Source: JAEUMW01 sp963734295
GTDB taxonomy: Bacteria; Pseudomonadota; Gammaproteobacteria; Burkholderiales; JAEUMW01
Assembly: GCA_963734295.1 (NCBI GenBank)
Contig: CAVTGS010000026.1
Coordinates: 1-64,000 of the forward strand
Length of the DNA: 64,000 nt
Direction of reading: 5' to 3'
Each line of letters starts with the position of its first letter. Positions within the stretch are counted from its first letter, which is position 1. Both the position numbers and the translations under genes were made by a program. This document shows positions 9,287 through 18,800 of the stretch, in pieces. The notes under the pieces were generated by a model that had not been told where the DNA came from, searched no databases, and worked only from the letters and a program-made list of their open reading frames with translations.

Positions 9287-9956
9287 ATTTCACGTCTGGC
9301 ACGCGCGCGCGAAGCCGGGTTCCGACGCAACGAGCAAGAGCACCGACTACGCCAGCTCGCTCGCCGCGATGGAAGGGTCGGTGCTCAACTATCCAGACTA
9401 CGTAATTTTCGACATCGACCCCTACATCTATTCGGGACAGGAAGCACGGGGCGCCGAGCCGGAGCTCAACACCGTCGCCTTCGAGAAGGGCAAAGAGGTA
9501 GCGTTCTGGTTGCGCGAGCTCCTCCTCGGCATGTCCCTCGAATCCATCGTAAAGACTTCGGGCAAGACCGGGCTGCACGTCTTCGTGCCGATCCGGCGCA
9601 CGCTGGATTTCGATGCAGCGCGCCACGTCTCCGAGCTGGTCGGTCGGCATCTCATGCGAAGCCACCCGAAGGACATCACGATGGAGTGGAGTGTCCCCAA
9701 GCGGACCGGCAAGATCTTCATGGACTACAATATGAACGTTCGCGGCAAGACGCTGAACGTCGCCTACTCGCCGAGGGGTGTGCCCGGCGCGCCGGTGTCG
9801 ATGCCGCTCACGTGGGAGGAACTGGCGAAGGCGCATCCGCTCGACTTTCGCGTCACGAACGTCGTGGAGCGTCTGGCCGCAACGGGTGATCGCTGGAGCG
9901 AAGCCCTGACCCGCAAACAGAGCCTCGAAAGCGCGTTGCAAAGCGCACGGGCCTAA
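9287..9956 (+). pseudogene. Duplicated 3' end of ligD (partial polymerase domain)
   Basis: Second copy of the LigD polymerase C-terminal half, from FHVWHARAKPG to the final SALQSARA. It keeps the FDIDP metal-binding motif and SGKTGLHVF but lacks the N-terminal third of the domain, the ligase and the phosphoesterase. No start codon or ribosome binding site of its own is apparent; in the sequence as given it is in frame with the end of the truncated TPR gene. About a dozen substitutions separate it from 6978-7647, some of them non-synonymous (for example P to S, K to Q). It is probably a by-product of the tandem duplication. Confidence 0.8.
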
Positions 9957-9976
9957 CCACCTTAAAGGAGGTGAGC

Positions 9977-10846
9977 ATGGCTGCTCGATCGATTGCGTCG
10001 CTGACGATCTCGTTTGGTCTCGTGTCCATTCCCGTAAAGCTCTATTCGGCCACCGAGGCGAGTCGTGCGATCTCGTTCAATCTGCTGCACAAGACCTGCG
10101 GCTCACGACTCAAGCAGCAGTACGTCTGCGTGAAGGAGGACGTCGTGGTGCCCCGCGACGAGATGGTGAAAGGCTACGAATTCGCCAAGGACCAGTACGT
10201 GATGTTCACGGCGGAAGAGCTGAAGGCGCTCGAAGAGGCGGGCACGCACGCCGCCGACATCACCGAGTTCGTGCCAATCGAAGCGATCGACCCGGTGTAC
10301 TTCGACAAGGCCTACTACCTCGCGCCGGACAAGGGCGGCGCCAAGCCCTATGCGCTGCTCACCAAGGCCCTGCGCGAGTCGGACCGCTGTGCCATCGGCC
10401 GCTGGGCCGCGCGCGGGAAGCAGTACATCGTGATGATCCGTCCGATCGAGGACGGGCTCGTCATGCAGCAGCTGCTGTACGCCGCCGAGGTGCGGTCGAT
10501 CAAGGACCTCGAGATCCCGCAGACCGACGTCAAGGACGCCGAGCTCAAGCTCGCGCAGCAGTTGATCGAGCAGCAGGCCTCCGACACCTTCGATCCCGGC
10601 GCGTACACCGACGAAGTGCGCACGCGCATCGACGCAGCGGTGCAGAAGAAGGTCGAAGGGCAGGAGATCACGATGACCGAGGCGCCCGAGGGTGGCGCAC
10701 AGGTCATCGATCTGATGGAAGCGCTGCGCGCGAGTCTCGAGAAGAAGGCGCCGGTTAAGGCGGCGAAGCCAGAAGTCGAAACACGCAAACCGCCCAAGCG
10801 CGCCCGGGCTGCGGAACCCGCCACGCGCAGGGCGGCGAAGAAATAG
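9977..10846 (+). CDS. ku: Ku protein, copy 2
   Basis: Complete second ku, 289 residues, with the same perfect Shine-Dalgarno (9964-9974). About twelve nucleotide differences from copy 1 produce only two conservative amino-acid changes, so most differences are silent. That pattern suggests that both copies have been held under selection for Ku function, or that one was copied from a closely related allele. It is preceded by the orphan LigD 3' fragment instead of a full ligD, and followed by the intact HTH-TPR gene. Confidence 0.95.
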   Translation: MAARSIASLTISFGLVSIPVKLYSATEASRAISFNLLHKTCGSRLKQQYVCVKEDVVVPRDEMVKGYEFAKDQYVMFTAEELKALEEAGTHAADITEFVPIEAIDPVYFDKAYYLAPDKGGAKPYALLTKALRESDRCAIGRWAARGKQYIVMIRPIEDGLVMQQLLYAAEVRSIKDLEIPQTDVKDAELKLAQQLIEQQASDTFDPGAYTDEVRTRIDAAVQKKVEGQEITMTEAPEGGAQVIDLMEALRASLEKKAPVKAAKPEVETRKPPKRARAAEPATRRAAKK

Positions 10847-10868
10847 CACGCACCAACGAAAACCCGCC

Positions 10869-11687
10869 ATGCACCAGTACGGCGTGCGCGACGTCGAGAG
10901 GCTGCTGCGCCTGTCGCGTAGCACCATCCGCACGCTGATCGAGGCCGGGTTCGTGTCGCCCGCGCGCGGCCCGCGCAACGCGTGGCTGTTCTCGTTCCAG
11001 GATCTGATCGTCCTGCGCACTGCCCAGGCACTCGCCGAGGCCAAGGTTCCGCGGAGACGAATCACGCGGTCGATCAAGGAACTGCGCCGTCATCTGCCCG
11101 AGACCATGCCGCTATCGGGGCTCAGCATCTGCGCCGTGGCAGACCGCGTGGTCGTGAAGGAAGGCGGCAGCCGGTGGCAGGCGGATTCGGGGCAATACCT
11201 GCTGGCGTTCGAGGGCGATCCTGCGGACGGCTCTTTGAGCGTGATCGAACGCGGCGACGCGGAGGCGACGCCCAGCGCGGAAGACTGGTTCGAGCGCGGC
11301 GTCGCGCTGGAGAGCGAGGATGCCGAGGCTGCGTGCCTAGCGTATCAGCAAGCCATCGCCGCCGACCCGACGTTTCTCGAGGCCTACATCAATCTCGGAT
11401 CGCTGCTCCACGAAGCCGGACGCCTCGCGCAGGCCGAGCGCGTCTATCGCGACGCAGCGCAAGCGTGCGGCAACGACCCCGCGCTGCTATACAACCTCGG
11501 CGTCCTGCTCGACGATCTCAACCGCAAGAACGAAGCGCTGGAAACCTACGAAACCGCGCTGCAGGGAGATCCCGATCTCGCGGATTGCCACTACAACCTG
11601 GCGCTCCTGTGCAAGGAGCTCGCAAGGCCCAGGGAAGCCATCCGGCACATGGCGGAGTATCGGAGGTTAATCTCACGAGAGCGCTGA
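10869..11687 (+). CDS. HTH (MerR-like) and tetratricopeptide repeat protein linked to ku
   Basis: 272-residue protein. Residues 1-70 form a MerR-type winged helix-turn-helix (VRDVERLLRLSRSTIRTLI, then a wing with WLFSFQDLIVLR). Residues 75-130 are a linker domain I do not recognise. Residues ~135-265 contain about four TPR units (EAYINLGSLLHEAGRLAQAE, ALLYNLGVLLDDLNRKNEAL, CHYNLALLCKELARPREAI). It starts 22 bp after ku and no other gene intervenes, so it is probably the third gene of the ligD-ku operon. No Shine-Dalgarno is obvious before ATG 10869. A role as regulator of the end-joining genes, or as a scaffold for the repair complex, is inference from context. It lacks a MerR effector domain. 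Confidence 0.85.
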   Translation: MHQYGVRDVERLLRLSRSTIRTLIEAGFVSPARGPRNAWLFSFQDLIVLRTAQALAEAKVPRRRITRSIKELRRHLPETMPLSGLSICAVADRVVVKEGGSRWQADSGQYLLAFEGDPADGSLSVIERGDAEATPSAEDWFERGVALESEDAEAACLAYQQAIAADPTFLEAYINLGSLLHEAGRLAQAERVYRDAAQACGNDPALLYNLGVLLDDLNRKNEALETYETALQGDPDLADCHYNLALLCKELARPREAIRHMAEYRRLISRER

Positions 11688-11854
11688 CCCACCCTGGTTG
11701 AGCCGGTGCACTGAAGCCGATTTTGATCACAGGTGGGCAACCGACCGAGCCACACGGGGCGCATTCTCGGCCCGCCCGCGGTCAGCGCCTCGTTGGGCAG
11801 GAATGCGTGACTGCATAGCAGATCCTGGTTGTCTGTATCGTTCGCTGGGTGAGC

Positions 11855-14518
11855 TCACCCGGGTCGCCTCTTGCCAGGTCGCCACTGCACGATGCCGCCC
11901 ACGTTGACCCGGGGCTCGGATGTCCAGGGTTGGACAAGCGCGTCGACGCACGCGACACGGACCCGTCCTCCGCTCAACAGAGCGCCTGCAACCGAAGTCA
12001 GGAGAAACTCCTGGAGGCGGATGGTGGATGCGCCGTCTCCCCCGAATAGTAGTTCGATGCCTGTGGGATGCTCCACCCGGTACAGGGCGGGCTGCGGCTG
12101 GCGGACGATCCATGAGATGTACGGGGGGCCACCCGCCACGGTCGTGGTCACCATGTCGGCCTCTCCGGCCGTGCCGTACACGAAGAAGGACGAAGGTGAG
12201 TCCTGCAGGACGCCGGCCGCACTCCAGTATTTGTTCTTGCCATCAGGGGTGAATCCCCCTTCCTGTCGGCCGGTTCCCGCCAGGGTTGGATCGGGCGAGC
12301 CGTCCGTGCTCCAGCCCATGATCAACAGGAGGGGATAGCTCGGACGATAGCTGTTGATCGGAAATGGTATGTATCCTCCCCCTGTCCACCCGGTCGCGAC
12401 GACGTAAAGCCTGCTTCCGAGCCAGGCGATACCGACCGGCCGGATGCGGCTGTACTCGTCCTGGGTGTCGATCGTTTTCGACAGTGTCTGGTAGCTCGCG
12501 GGGGCTGGTGCTTGCAGACTCGGAAGGCCCAGCCCGAAGGTTGGATCGTAGCTTCCGGTGGGTGTGATGCGGCGCAAGGCGACTCTGACAGGGGATGCAC
12601 CATAGGGACTGTCTACTCGCACGGTCGACGCCACGCAGACGACCGAACCGTCGGCGTCGAGAAAGCAGTGAACGTCTCCTCCGCTGCCGGGCTGCGTGAA
12701 TCCGTGCACGTCGACGAAACCGCCGCTCCCGTAGGTCGAGTCCAACTGGCCGTTGGGGCGCAAGACGCAGAGCTCGCTCTTGGCCGTGTCGATCTTCAGG
12801 GCGATGTCGCCGTTGGCGCGCACTCCGAGCACCCTTGCCTCTCCCTGGCCGCTGCCCGGATTCGGAGTGGCGACCCCTCCGGCCCCGAAGGACGTGTCGA
12901 GCGCGCCGTTGGGGCCCAGCTTGGTCACACACGCGTCCACCCCGCCACCCGCGACCAGCAGGCTGCCATCGGCGAGAAGGGTGAGCGTGGTGATCGAGGA
13001 TGCGACGGCCACCGGCGGCAACGTCACCAAATGCCCTTCTTCCCCAGAAGCGGTGATGAACCGCAGGGCGGGCGTCGTGGATCCCGACGACCGGTCCACG
13101 AAGATCGCTGTGCCATCGGGCGCGATGATCGCAGGATGACGAATGGATCCGAAGAGGGCGAAGCCACCGGCTCCGAAACTCAGGCTCGGGTCGCCGTTGG
13201 CTGCCGCAAGCGCAACCACGACGGGAACCCGGTCGCAGTCGGCTCCGTGCAGTTGTCGGGTACCTCCCACGAAGAGTTGTTCCCCGCTGATCGCCACCGC
13301 TGCGGGTGTGACCGGCGCGCCGTCGCAACGAATGGTCACGGTGCCTGCAGTGCCCCACGTGGCATCGACAGCGCCGTGATCGGAAGAGCCGGGGGCCCAG
13401 CGGAACCGGCATCCGGCGGTGCGAAGGTCGCCTGCCTTGTCAGCCTGCGTCTGTAATCGTTGCGCGAAGACATAGACCCCGCTGCCGTCTGATGTCGTGA
13501 CTGGATCGGCCAGCGTACCACTCAGATCTTGCTCGGCGATCCCGCCGTTACCGAACGAGGAATCGAGTCCGCTGCCACTGGGATCGATTGCAAACAACAC
13601 CGCGCGCCGCTCGACGCAGCCCACGAGTACGCCGGCCGTCTCACCGGCGCAGACGAATCCGCGGTAGCCGGACATCAAAGGCGAGACCCAGAGGCCGTTG
13701 TCTCCAAAGCCGATGTCCCGACTGCCGTCCGCCAAGACACGCAGGACCGCTCCCACCGATGTCGCCCCGATGCCGGGATGGTTCAGATGTGCGGTAAGCG
13801 CGATGGACGCCGCTCCGGCATTGAACCGCACCGAAGCGACCTGCAGTCGGATCAGCCCCGGAAGCGCGGGCGAGCCGACGAGATCCACGTCCAGGGGTAC
13901 GGTGCCAGCAGCGCGCAGCACGGTGATGCGAACGCGCGTATCGCGCGACGAGACGATGGCGAGGTCGGCGCCATCGGCGGCCAGACGAACACTCCCGGGG
14001 TCCAACGGTCCGAATGTGTCGTGAAGCCACCCCGGGAGGACGGCCTGCGTCGTCTCACGGTGGCCGGCGGGGGTCATGAGGCAGAGTGTGTATTCCCAAG
14101 GAAGGTAGGCGTTCTGGCGAATTGGAACCTGTCGAACAAGTACGGCCACGTCCCCGTTCGATGCGGAACAGCTCGCCACTGACAGCGCCATCCGACGTGA
14201 TTCAGACACGTCGTAGATGCGCGTGCCGTCCCAACGCAGACGCTCCTGCGGTGCGCCGTCGGGCGGGAACACCACCAGCTTGACGGTCGAGAATCGCTCC
14301 GACTGGTCCACCGCGGCAGGATTTGCCGGTGGTGGCTGATAGGTCCATCCCCCGACGACCAGACCTACCGAACCGGTGGGGAGCAGATGCACCCCGGTGG
14401 TAAATCCGCCGACCGTGTGGGTCGCCTCATAAGTGCTATAGGCGCCCTGATACAAGTACGCCATGCCGCTCCAGAGCGTGCCACGGTTTCCGAACGTGCG
14501 GTCATGTATGACGGTCAT
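11855..14518 (-). CDS. Delta-60 repeat (beta-propeller-like) protein
   Basis: 887-residue protein built from repeated delta-60 motifs of the type xLDxSFGxGGxx. Examples are LDSSFGNGGI, LDTSFGAGGVATP, LDSTYGSGGFVDV and YDPTFGLG; the N-terminus itself is a repeat (HDRTFGNRGTLWSG). ATG 14518 is preceded by AAAGGAAG at a good distance; the longer upstream frame is a shadow of the TrhA gene. No signal peptide or membrane segment is visible, although many relatives are exported. Scattered cysteines occur in pairs. The function is unknown; such proteins probably fold as beta-propellers. No frame break occurs in 2.7 kb. Confidence 0.75.
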   Translation of the reverse strand: MTVIHDRTFGNRGTLWSGMAYLYQGAYSTYEATHTVGGFTTGVHLLPTGSVGLVVGGWTYQPPPANPAAVDQSERFSTVKLVVFPPDGAPQERLRWDGTRIYDVSESRRMALSVASCSASNGDVAVLVRQVPIRQNAYLPWEYTLCLMTPAGHRETTQAVLPGWLHDTFGPLDPGSVRLAADGADLAIVSSRDTRVRITVLRAAGTVPLDVDLVGSPALPGLIRLQVASVRFNAGAASIALTAHLNHPGIGATSVGAVLRVLADGSRDIGFGDNGLWVSPLMSGYRGFVCAGETAGVLVGCVERRAVLFAIDPSGSGLDSSFGNGGIAEQDLSGTLADPVTTSDGSGVYVFAQRLQTQADKAGDLRTAGCRFRWAPGSSDHGAVDATWGTAGTVTIRCDGAPVTPAAVAISGEQLFVGGTRQLHGADCDRVPVVVALAAANGDPSLSFGAGGFALFGSIRHPAIIAPDGTAIFVDRSSGSTTPALRFITASGEEGHLVTLPPVAVASSITTLTLLADGSLLVAGGGVDACVTKLGPNGALDTSFGAGGVATPNPGSGQGEARVLGVRANGDIALKIDTAKSELCVLRPNGQLDSTYGSGGFVDVHGFTQPGSGGDVHCFLDADGSVVCVASTVRVDSPYGASPVRVALRRITPTGSYDPTFGLGLPSLQAPAPASYQTLSKTIDTQDEYSRIRPVGIAWLGSRLYVVATGWTGGGYIPFPINSYRPSYPLLLIMGWSTDGSPDPTLAGTGRQEGGFTPDGKNKYWSAAGVLQDSPSSFFVYGTAGEADMVTTTVAGGPPYISWIVRQPQPALYRVEHPTGIELLFGGDGASTIRLQEFLLTSVAGALLSGGRVRVACVDALVQPWTSEPRVNVGGIVQWRPGKRRPG

Positions 14519-14610
14519 GTCGTTTCTTCCTTTCTCAGTGAACCCACCAGTTACGAAACGAGTGTACGCGCGAAGCGCCGCTGACCGGATCGACTCGGCC
14601 CGCAGGCCCG

Positions 14611-15228
14611 TCACAGCACATACCGCAGTATCGCGACGTAGTGGGAAGCGCTGCCAGCCATGACGAACAGGTGCCAGACGCCGTGGGCGTGGGTGATCCG
14701 GGCGTCGAGGGCAAAGAAAATGATCCCGAAGGTATAGAACAGCCCGCCGGCCGCGACCCAGGCGAAGCCCGTCGGTCCAAGCGCGTCGAGAAGGGGGATC
14801 AATGCGACGAGGGCGACCCAGCCCATCCCGACGTAGATCACCACTGACAGTACTCGCGCTTCGCTCCTCGGACCCAGCTCCTGCAGGCAGCCGATCACCG
14901 CGAGTCCCCAGACCACCCCGAAGAGCGACCAGCCCCACGGGCCGCGCAGCGTCACCAGGCAGAACGGCGTGTAGCTGCCCGCGATGAGCAGATAGATGCT
15001 CTGGTAATCCAGCTCGCGCAGGACATTCTTGGCACGCCCGCGCACGCTGTGGTAGAGCGTCGAGACCGTGTACAGCAGCACCAGCGTGAGGCCGTAGATC
15101 GAGACGCTCACTATCTTCCACGGGTCGCCGCTCAAGGCTGCCAGCACGACGAGCACGACGGAGCCGGCGAGTGCCAGCACGGCTCCGACGAGGTGCGTCA
15201 AGGCATTGAGTTTTTCCCCGTAGTACAT
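14611..15228 (-). CDS. trhA: Hemolysin III / TrhA family membrane protein
   Basis: Seven-transmembrane protein of the PAQR/hemolysin III family, 205 residues from ATG 15228 (MYYGEKLNALTHLVGAVLAL). The conserved family residues are present: STLYHSV in the second segment, ELDYQSIYLLIAGSYTPF in the middle, and HAHGVWHLFVMAGSASHY at the end, supplying the histidine/aspartate metal site known from PAQR structures. Bacterial members (E. coli TrhA) influence membrane energetics and lipid homeostasis. The gene is divergent from the OsmC gene and lies 92 bp upstream of the delta-60 gene on the same strand. Confidence 0.9.
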   Translation of the reverse strand: MYYGEKLNALTHLVGAVLALAGSVVLVVLAALSGDPWKIVSVSIYGLTLVLLYTVSTLYHSVRGRAKNVLRELDYQSIYLLIAGSYTPFCLVTLRGPWGWSLFGVVWGLAVIGCLQELGPRSEARVLSVVIYVGMGWVALVALIPLLDALGPTGFAWVAAGGLFYTFGIIFFALDARITHAHGVWHLFVMAGSASHYVAILRYVL

Positions 15229-15394
15229 GTGGCTGGCCGTGTCCCTGTCGATCGCCCCACTGCTTCGTTCAATCCGGATGCGCCTGCTGGCAGGTCGCCT
15301 GGGTAGGTCTGGCATGTGTGCGAAAGCGCACAGACCTGGCGGGCGAGCTGGCGTAAATTATTGCCCCCGGTGTGCAAAAACTTGCGGAGCAGTC

Positions 15395-15820
15395 ATGGTC
15401 AAGACGGCATGGGCAGTCTGGAAGGGCGGTATCAAGGACGGTGGCGGCACCATTTCCACCGAGACGGGCGTCCTCGACGAGGCACCTTATGGATTCAACG
15501 CGCGCTTCGAGAACGGCAAGGGCACCAATCCGGAAGAGTTGATCGCGGCCGCCCTTGCCAGTTGTTTCTCGATGACGTTCTCCCTGATGCTCGGCGAGGC
15601 AGGGCTGACGCCAGAAAAAATCGAGGCGCGTGCCGATGTTACGCTGGAAAAGATCGGCGCCATTCTCAAGATCACCGCGATCCACCTTACCGTGTCCGCA
15701 AGAATTCCGGGCACGGACAACGCGAAGTTCCAGCATATCGCGAACATGGCCAAGACCGGGTGTCCGGTGTCGCTTCTGCTGAAGGCCCCGATCACGATGG
15801 ATGCGAAATTCGAGGCATGA
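15395..15820 (+). CDS. OsmC-family peroxiredoxin
   Basis: 141-residue OsmC/Ohr-type thiol peroxidase that reduces hydroperoxides in the cytoplasm. The two redox cysteines sit in the expected contexts: ALASCFSMTF near residue 61 and KTGCPVS near residue 126. ATG 15395 starts MVKTAWAVWKGG and the family fold begins at once; the longer upstream frame is not needed. It is convergent with the glucan synthase gene (stops 10 bp apart). A decayed relative of its C-terminal half lies at 27138-27333. Confidence 0.9.
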   Translation: MVKTAWAVWKGGIKDGGGTISTETGVLDEAPYGFNARFENGKGTNPEELIAAALASCFSMTFSLMLGEAGLTPEKIEARADVTLEKIGAILKITAIHLTVSARIPGTDNAKFQHIANMAKTGCPVSLLLKAPITMDAKFEA

Positions 15821-15830
15821 GCTGCCGCGT

Positions 15831-18800
15831 TCAAGCCGGATGCCCTTTCAGGACGCCATCTGAAGGTACGTTTACCTCGACCACGTGTTCGCGATGATCG
15901 TCGACCAGCGGAATCGCCCGATCATGCCGCTCGACGCCGTCGACCATCACGCTCATCCCGGCGCTCGCTCCCTCTTCGCCGGAGCGGCTTTGCGAGACGG
16001 CGATGTGATAAACGGTCTCCCGATACCGGTAGTGAATCTTGAACGTCTGCCAGTCCGCGGGCAGGCAGGGAGCGAGGTGCAGCGTGTCCCCCTCGAGCCT
16101 CAGGCCCAGCAGCGACTCCAGGATCAGCCGGTACATCCAGCCGGCCGAGCCGGTGTACCAGCTCCATCCGCCGCGTCCGGTGTGCGGCGCAGCCGCATAG
16201 ACGTCGGCCGCGACGACGTAGGGTTCGACCTTGTAGGTCGCGATCCCCTCCGCTGATCGTCGCATGGTTCACCGGATTGATCATGGCGAGCAGCTCCCAG
16301 GCGCGCTCGCGCTCGCCCAACGCGGCAAACGCCATCGCCGCCCAGATCGCCGCCGTGCGTGTACTGACCGCCGTTCTCCCGCACGCCCGGCACGTAGCCG
16401 CGGATGTAGCCGGGATTCAGGCTCGACTTGTCGAAGGGCGGATCGAGAAGCTGGATCGAGCGCGTGCGTCGCGGCGCACGAGGCGCTCGTCGACCGCCTT
16501 CATCGCCATGCGCGAACGCTCCGGCGTCGCCCGCCCCGGACAGCACGGACCAGCTCTGCGAGATCGAATCGATCCGGCATTCCGCGTTGCCGGCCGAACC
16601 GAGCGGCGTGCCGTCGTCGAAGTAGGCGCGGCGGTACCACTCGCCATCCCAGCCGTGCTGCTCGATGTTCTGGCGCAGCCGACCGCGCTCCGCCGCGCAA
16701 AGCTCGGCGAAGGCCGGGTCGCCGTGCACACGCGCCACCTCGGCGAACTGCCTGAGCACTTCGCACAGGAAGAAGCCCAGCCAGACGCTCTCGCCCTTGC
16801 CGCTGATCCCCACCAGGTTCATGCCGTCGTTCCAGTCGCCGGAACCGATCAGCGGCAGACCATGCTCGCCGAACCGCAGTCCGTGCCGGATGGCGCGCAC
16901 GCAGTGCTCGTACAGGCTGGCCGATCTCGGCGGAGCGGCCGGGCAGATCGTAGTAGGAGTCGTCCTCGGGGTTGACCGGGCGGCCTTCCAGGAAAGGCAC
17001 GGGTTCATCCAGCACGCCGGTGTCGCCGGTGCTCGTCACGTAGCGGCACACCGCCAGCGGCAGCCAGAGGTAGTCGTCCGAACAATGCGTGCGCACGCCC
17101 CGGCCCGACGGCGGATGCCACCAGTGCTGGACATCGCCCTCCTCGAACTGACGGCTCGCGCAGAGCAGCAGGTGCTCGCGCACCAGACGCGGGCTCGGCG
17201 TGGACGAGCGCCATCACGTCCTGCAACTGGTCGCGGAAGCCGAAGGCACCGCCCGATTGGTAGTAGCCGCTGCGCGCCCAGATACGACAGGCCAGGGTCT
17301 GGTAGAGCAGCCAGCCGTTGGCCAGCACGTTGAGCGACGGGTCGGGTGTTTCCACCTGCACCGCGCCGAGCGTGTGGTTCCAGTAGCTGCCACACCGCTT
17401 CGAGCGCGCCGCGCGCGGCGACGGTCCCACGGAAGCGCTGCACGAGCGTGCGCGGCGTCATCGGCATTGCGCCCGACGCCGAGCCGGAAGACGATCTCGC
17501 GCTCCTCCCCGTCGGCCAGATCGAAGCTCACCTGGATCGCGGCGCAGGGATCGAGGCCGGCGCCGACCTTGCCGGACAGGCGCGATCGACGTCATGGCGG
17601 CCGGATTGCGCAGCGTGCCGTTGCGCCCGAGGAATTCCGTGCGGTCGCCGGTCACGTTGCGCGTCGGGTCGTCCACGTCGAAGAAGGCGACCCGATCGGC
17701 GAACTCGGTGTTGTACGGGTTGCGCGCGAAGAGCGCGCCGCTCTGGCGGTCGATTTCGGTGATCACGTGCATGGCCGACTTCGCGCGAAGATCGCCCAGC
17801 ACCCACTCGACGTAGCCGGTCGCGGAGAGCCTGCGCGGCCGGCCCGATTCGTTGCGCACTTTCAGCACCGAGAACTTGACGGCGGCGTCGATGGCCACGT
17901 AAACCCAGAGCTCCGAGCGAATGCCCTCCACCCGGGTCTCGAAGACGCTGTAGCCGAATCCGTGGCGGATGACGTACGGCGTCGCTGCCGCGCGCGGGCA
18001 ACGGCGTGGGCGACCAGAACGTGGCCGGTCTCCTCGTCGCGCAGGTAGAGGGCTTCGCCGCTCGCATCGCTGACCGGATCGTTGTGCCAGGGCGTGAGGC
18101 GGAATTCGTGCGCGTTCTCGCTCCAGGTGTAGGCGCCGCCGCTCTCCGAGACGACCGTGCCGAAGTACGGATTCGCCAGCACGTTCACCCACGGCGCCGG
18201 CGTCGCTTGACCGGGCGCGAGCGTGATGACGTATTCGCGCCCGTCGGGGGTGAATCCTCCCAGCCCGTTGCACAGGATCAGATCGCCGACGCGGCGGCTC
18301 GCCGGCGGGCGACGGCTCGGGGCGATGGGCTCGGCTCGGCGCGAGCCGCGGCACGCGCGGTTCCGCAGGGCCACGTCGGTCGAGCTGTTCCGCCAGCGTT
18401 CCCCGGCCGTCCGTGATGACGGCGCGCGCGACCGACTGGAACAGGATGCGGTCCTCGCTCGAGATCTGCTCCGCCTGCCGCACGAAGATGCCGCCCGGCC
18501 GATCGATCACACTGCGCCTCGATGCCCGCGGCGATCAGCCCCAGGATCTGCTCCTGGAGCTGCTGCCGATAGCCGGCGCGATCCTCGTTCCAGATCACCA
18601 GGTCCACCGCCAGCCCCTTCAGGCGCCAGTAGGCATGGGCCTGAACGAGCTGGCGCACGAGATCGATATTGGCCACGTCCCCGATCTGCAGCAGCACGAT
18701 CGGCAGATCGCCGGAGATGGCGTAGCCCCACAGCCCGGACTGCCCGCGGCGATTCTTGATCGAGCACGGCCGGCGTCGGCGCGCAGCGCGGCATTGGCGT

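Larger units (their letters stand above)
9287..11592 (+). repeat. Tandem direct repeat, copy 2
   Basis: Right-hand copy of the 2.3-kb unit. The junction at 9287 joins ...GGATTGCCA of the TPR gene to TTTCACGTCTGG of ligD, with only 1-3 bp of shared sequence. This is what a short-homology (end-joining-like) tandem duplication would leave. The right end merges into the complete HTH-TPR gene. Confidence 0.9.

Noticed and set aside
14519..15121. N-terminal extension of the delta-60 protein up to 15121
   Set aside because: The extension lies inside the TrhA gene in another frame and is low-complexity. ATG 14518 has a good ribosome binding site.
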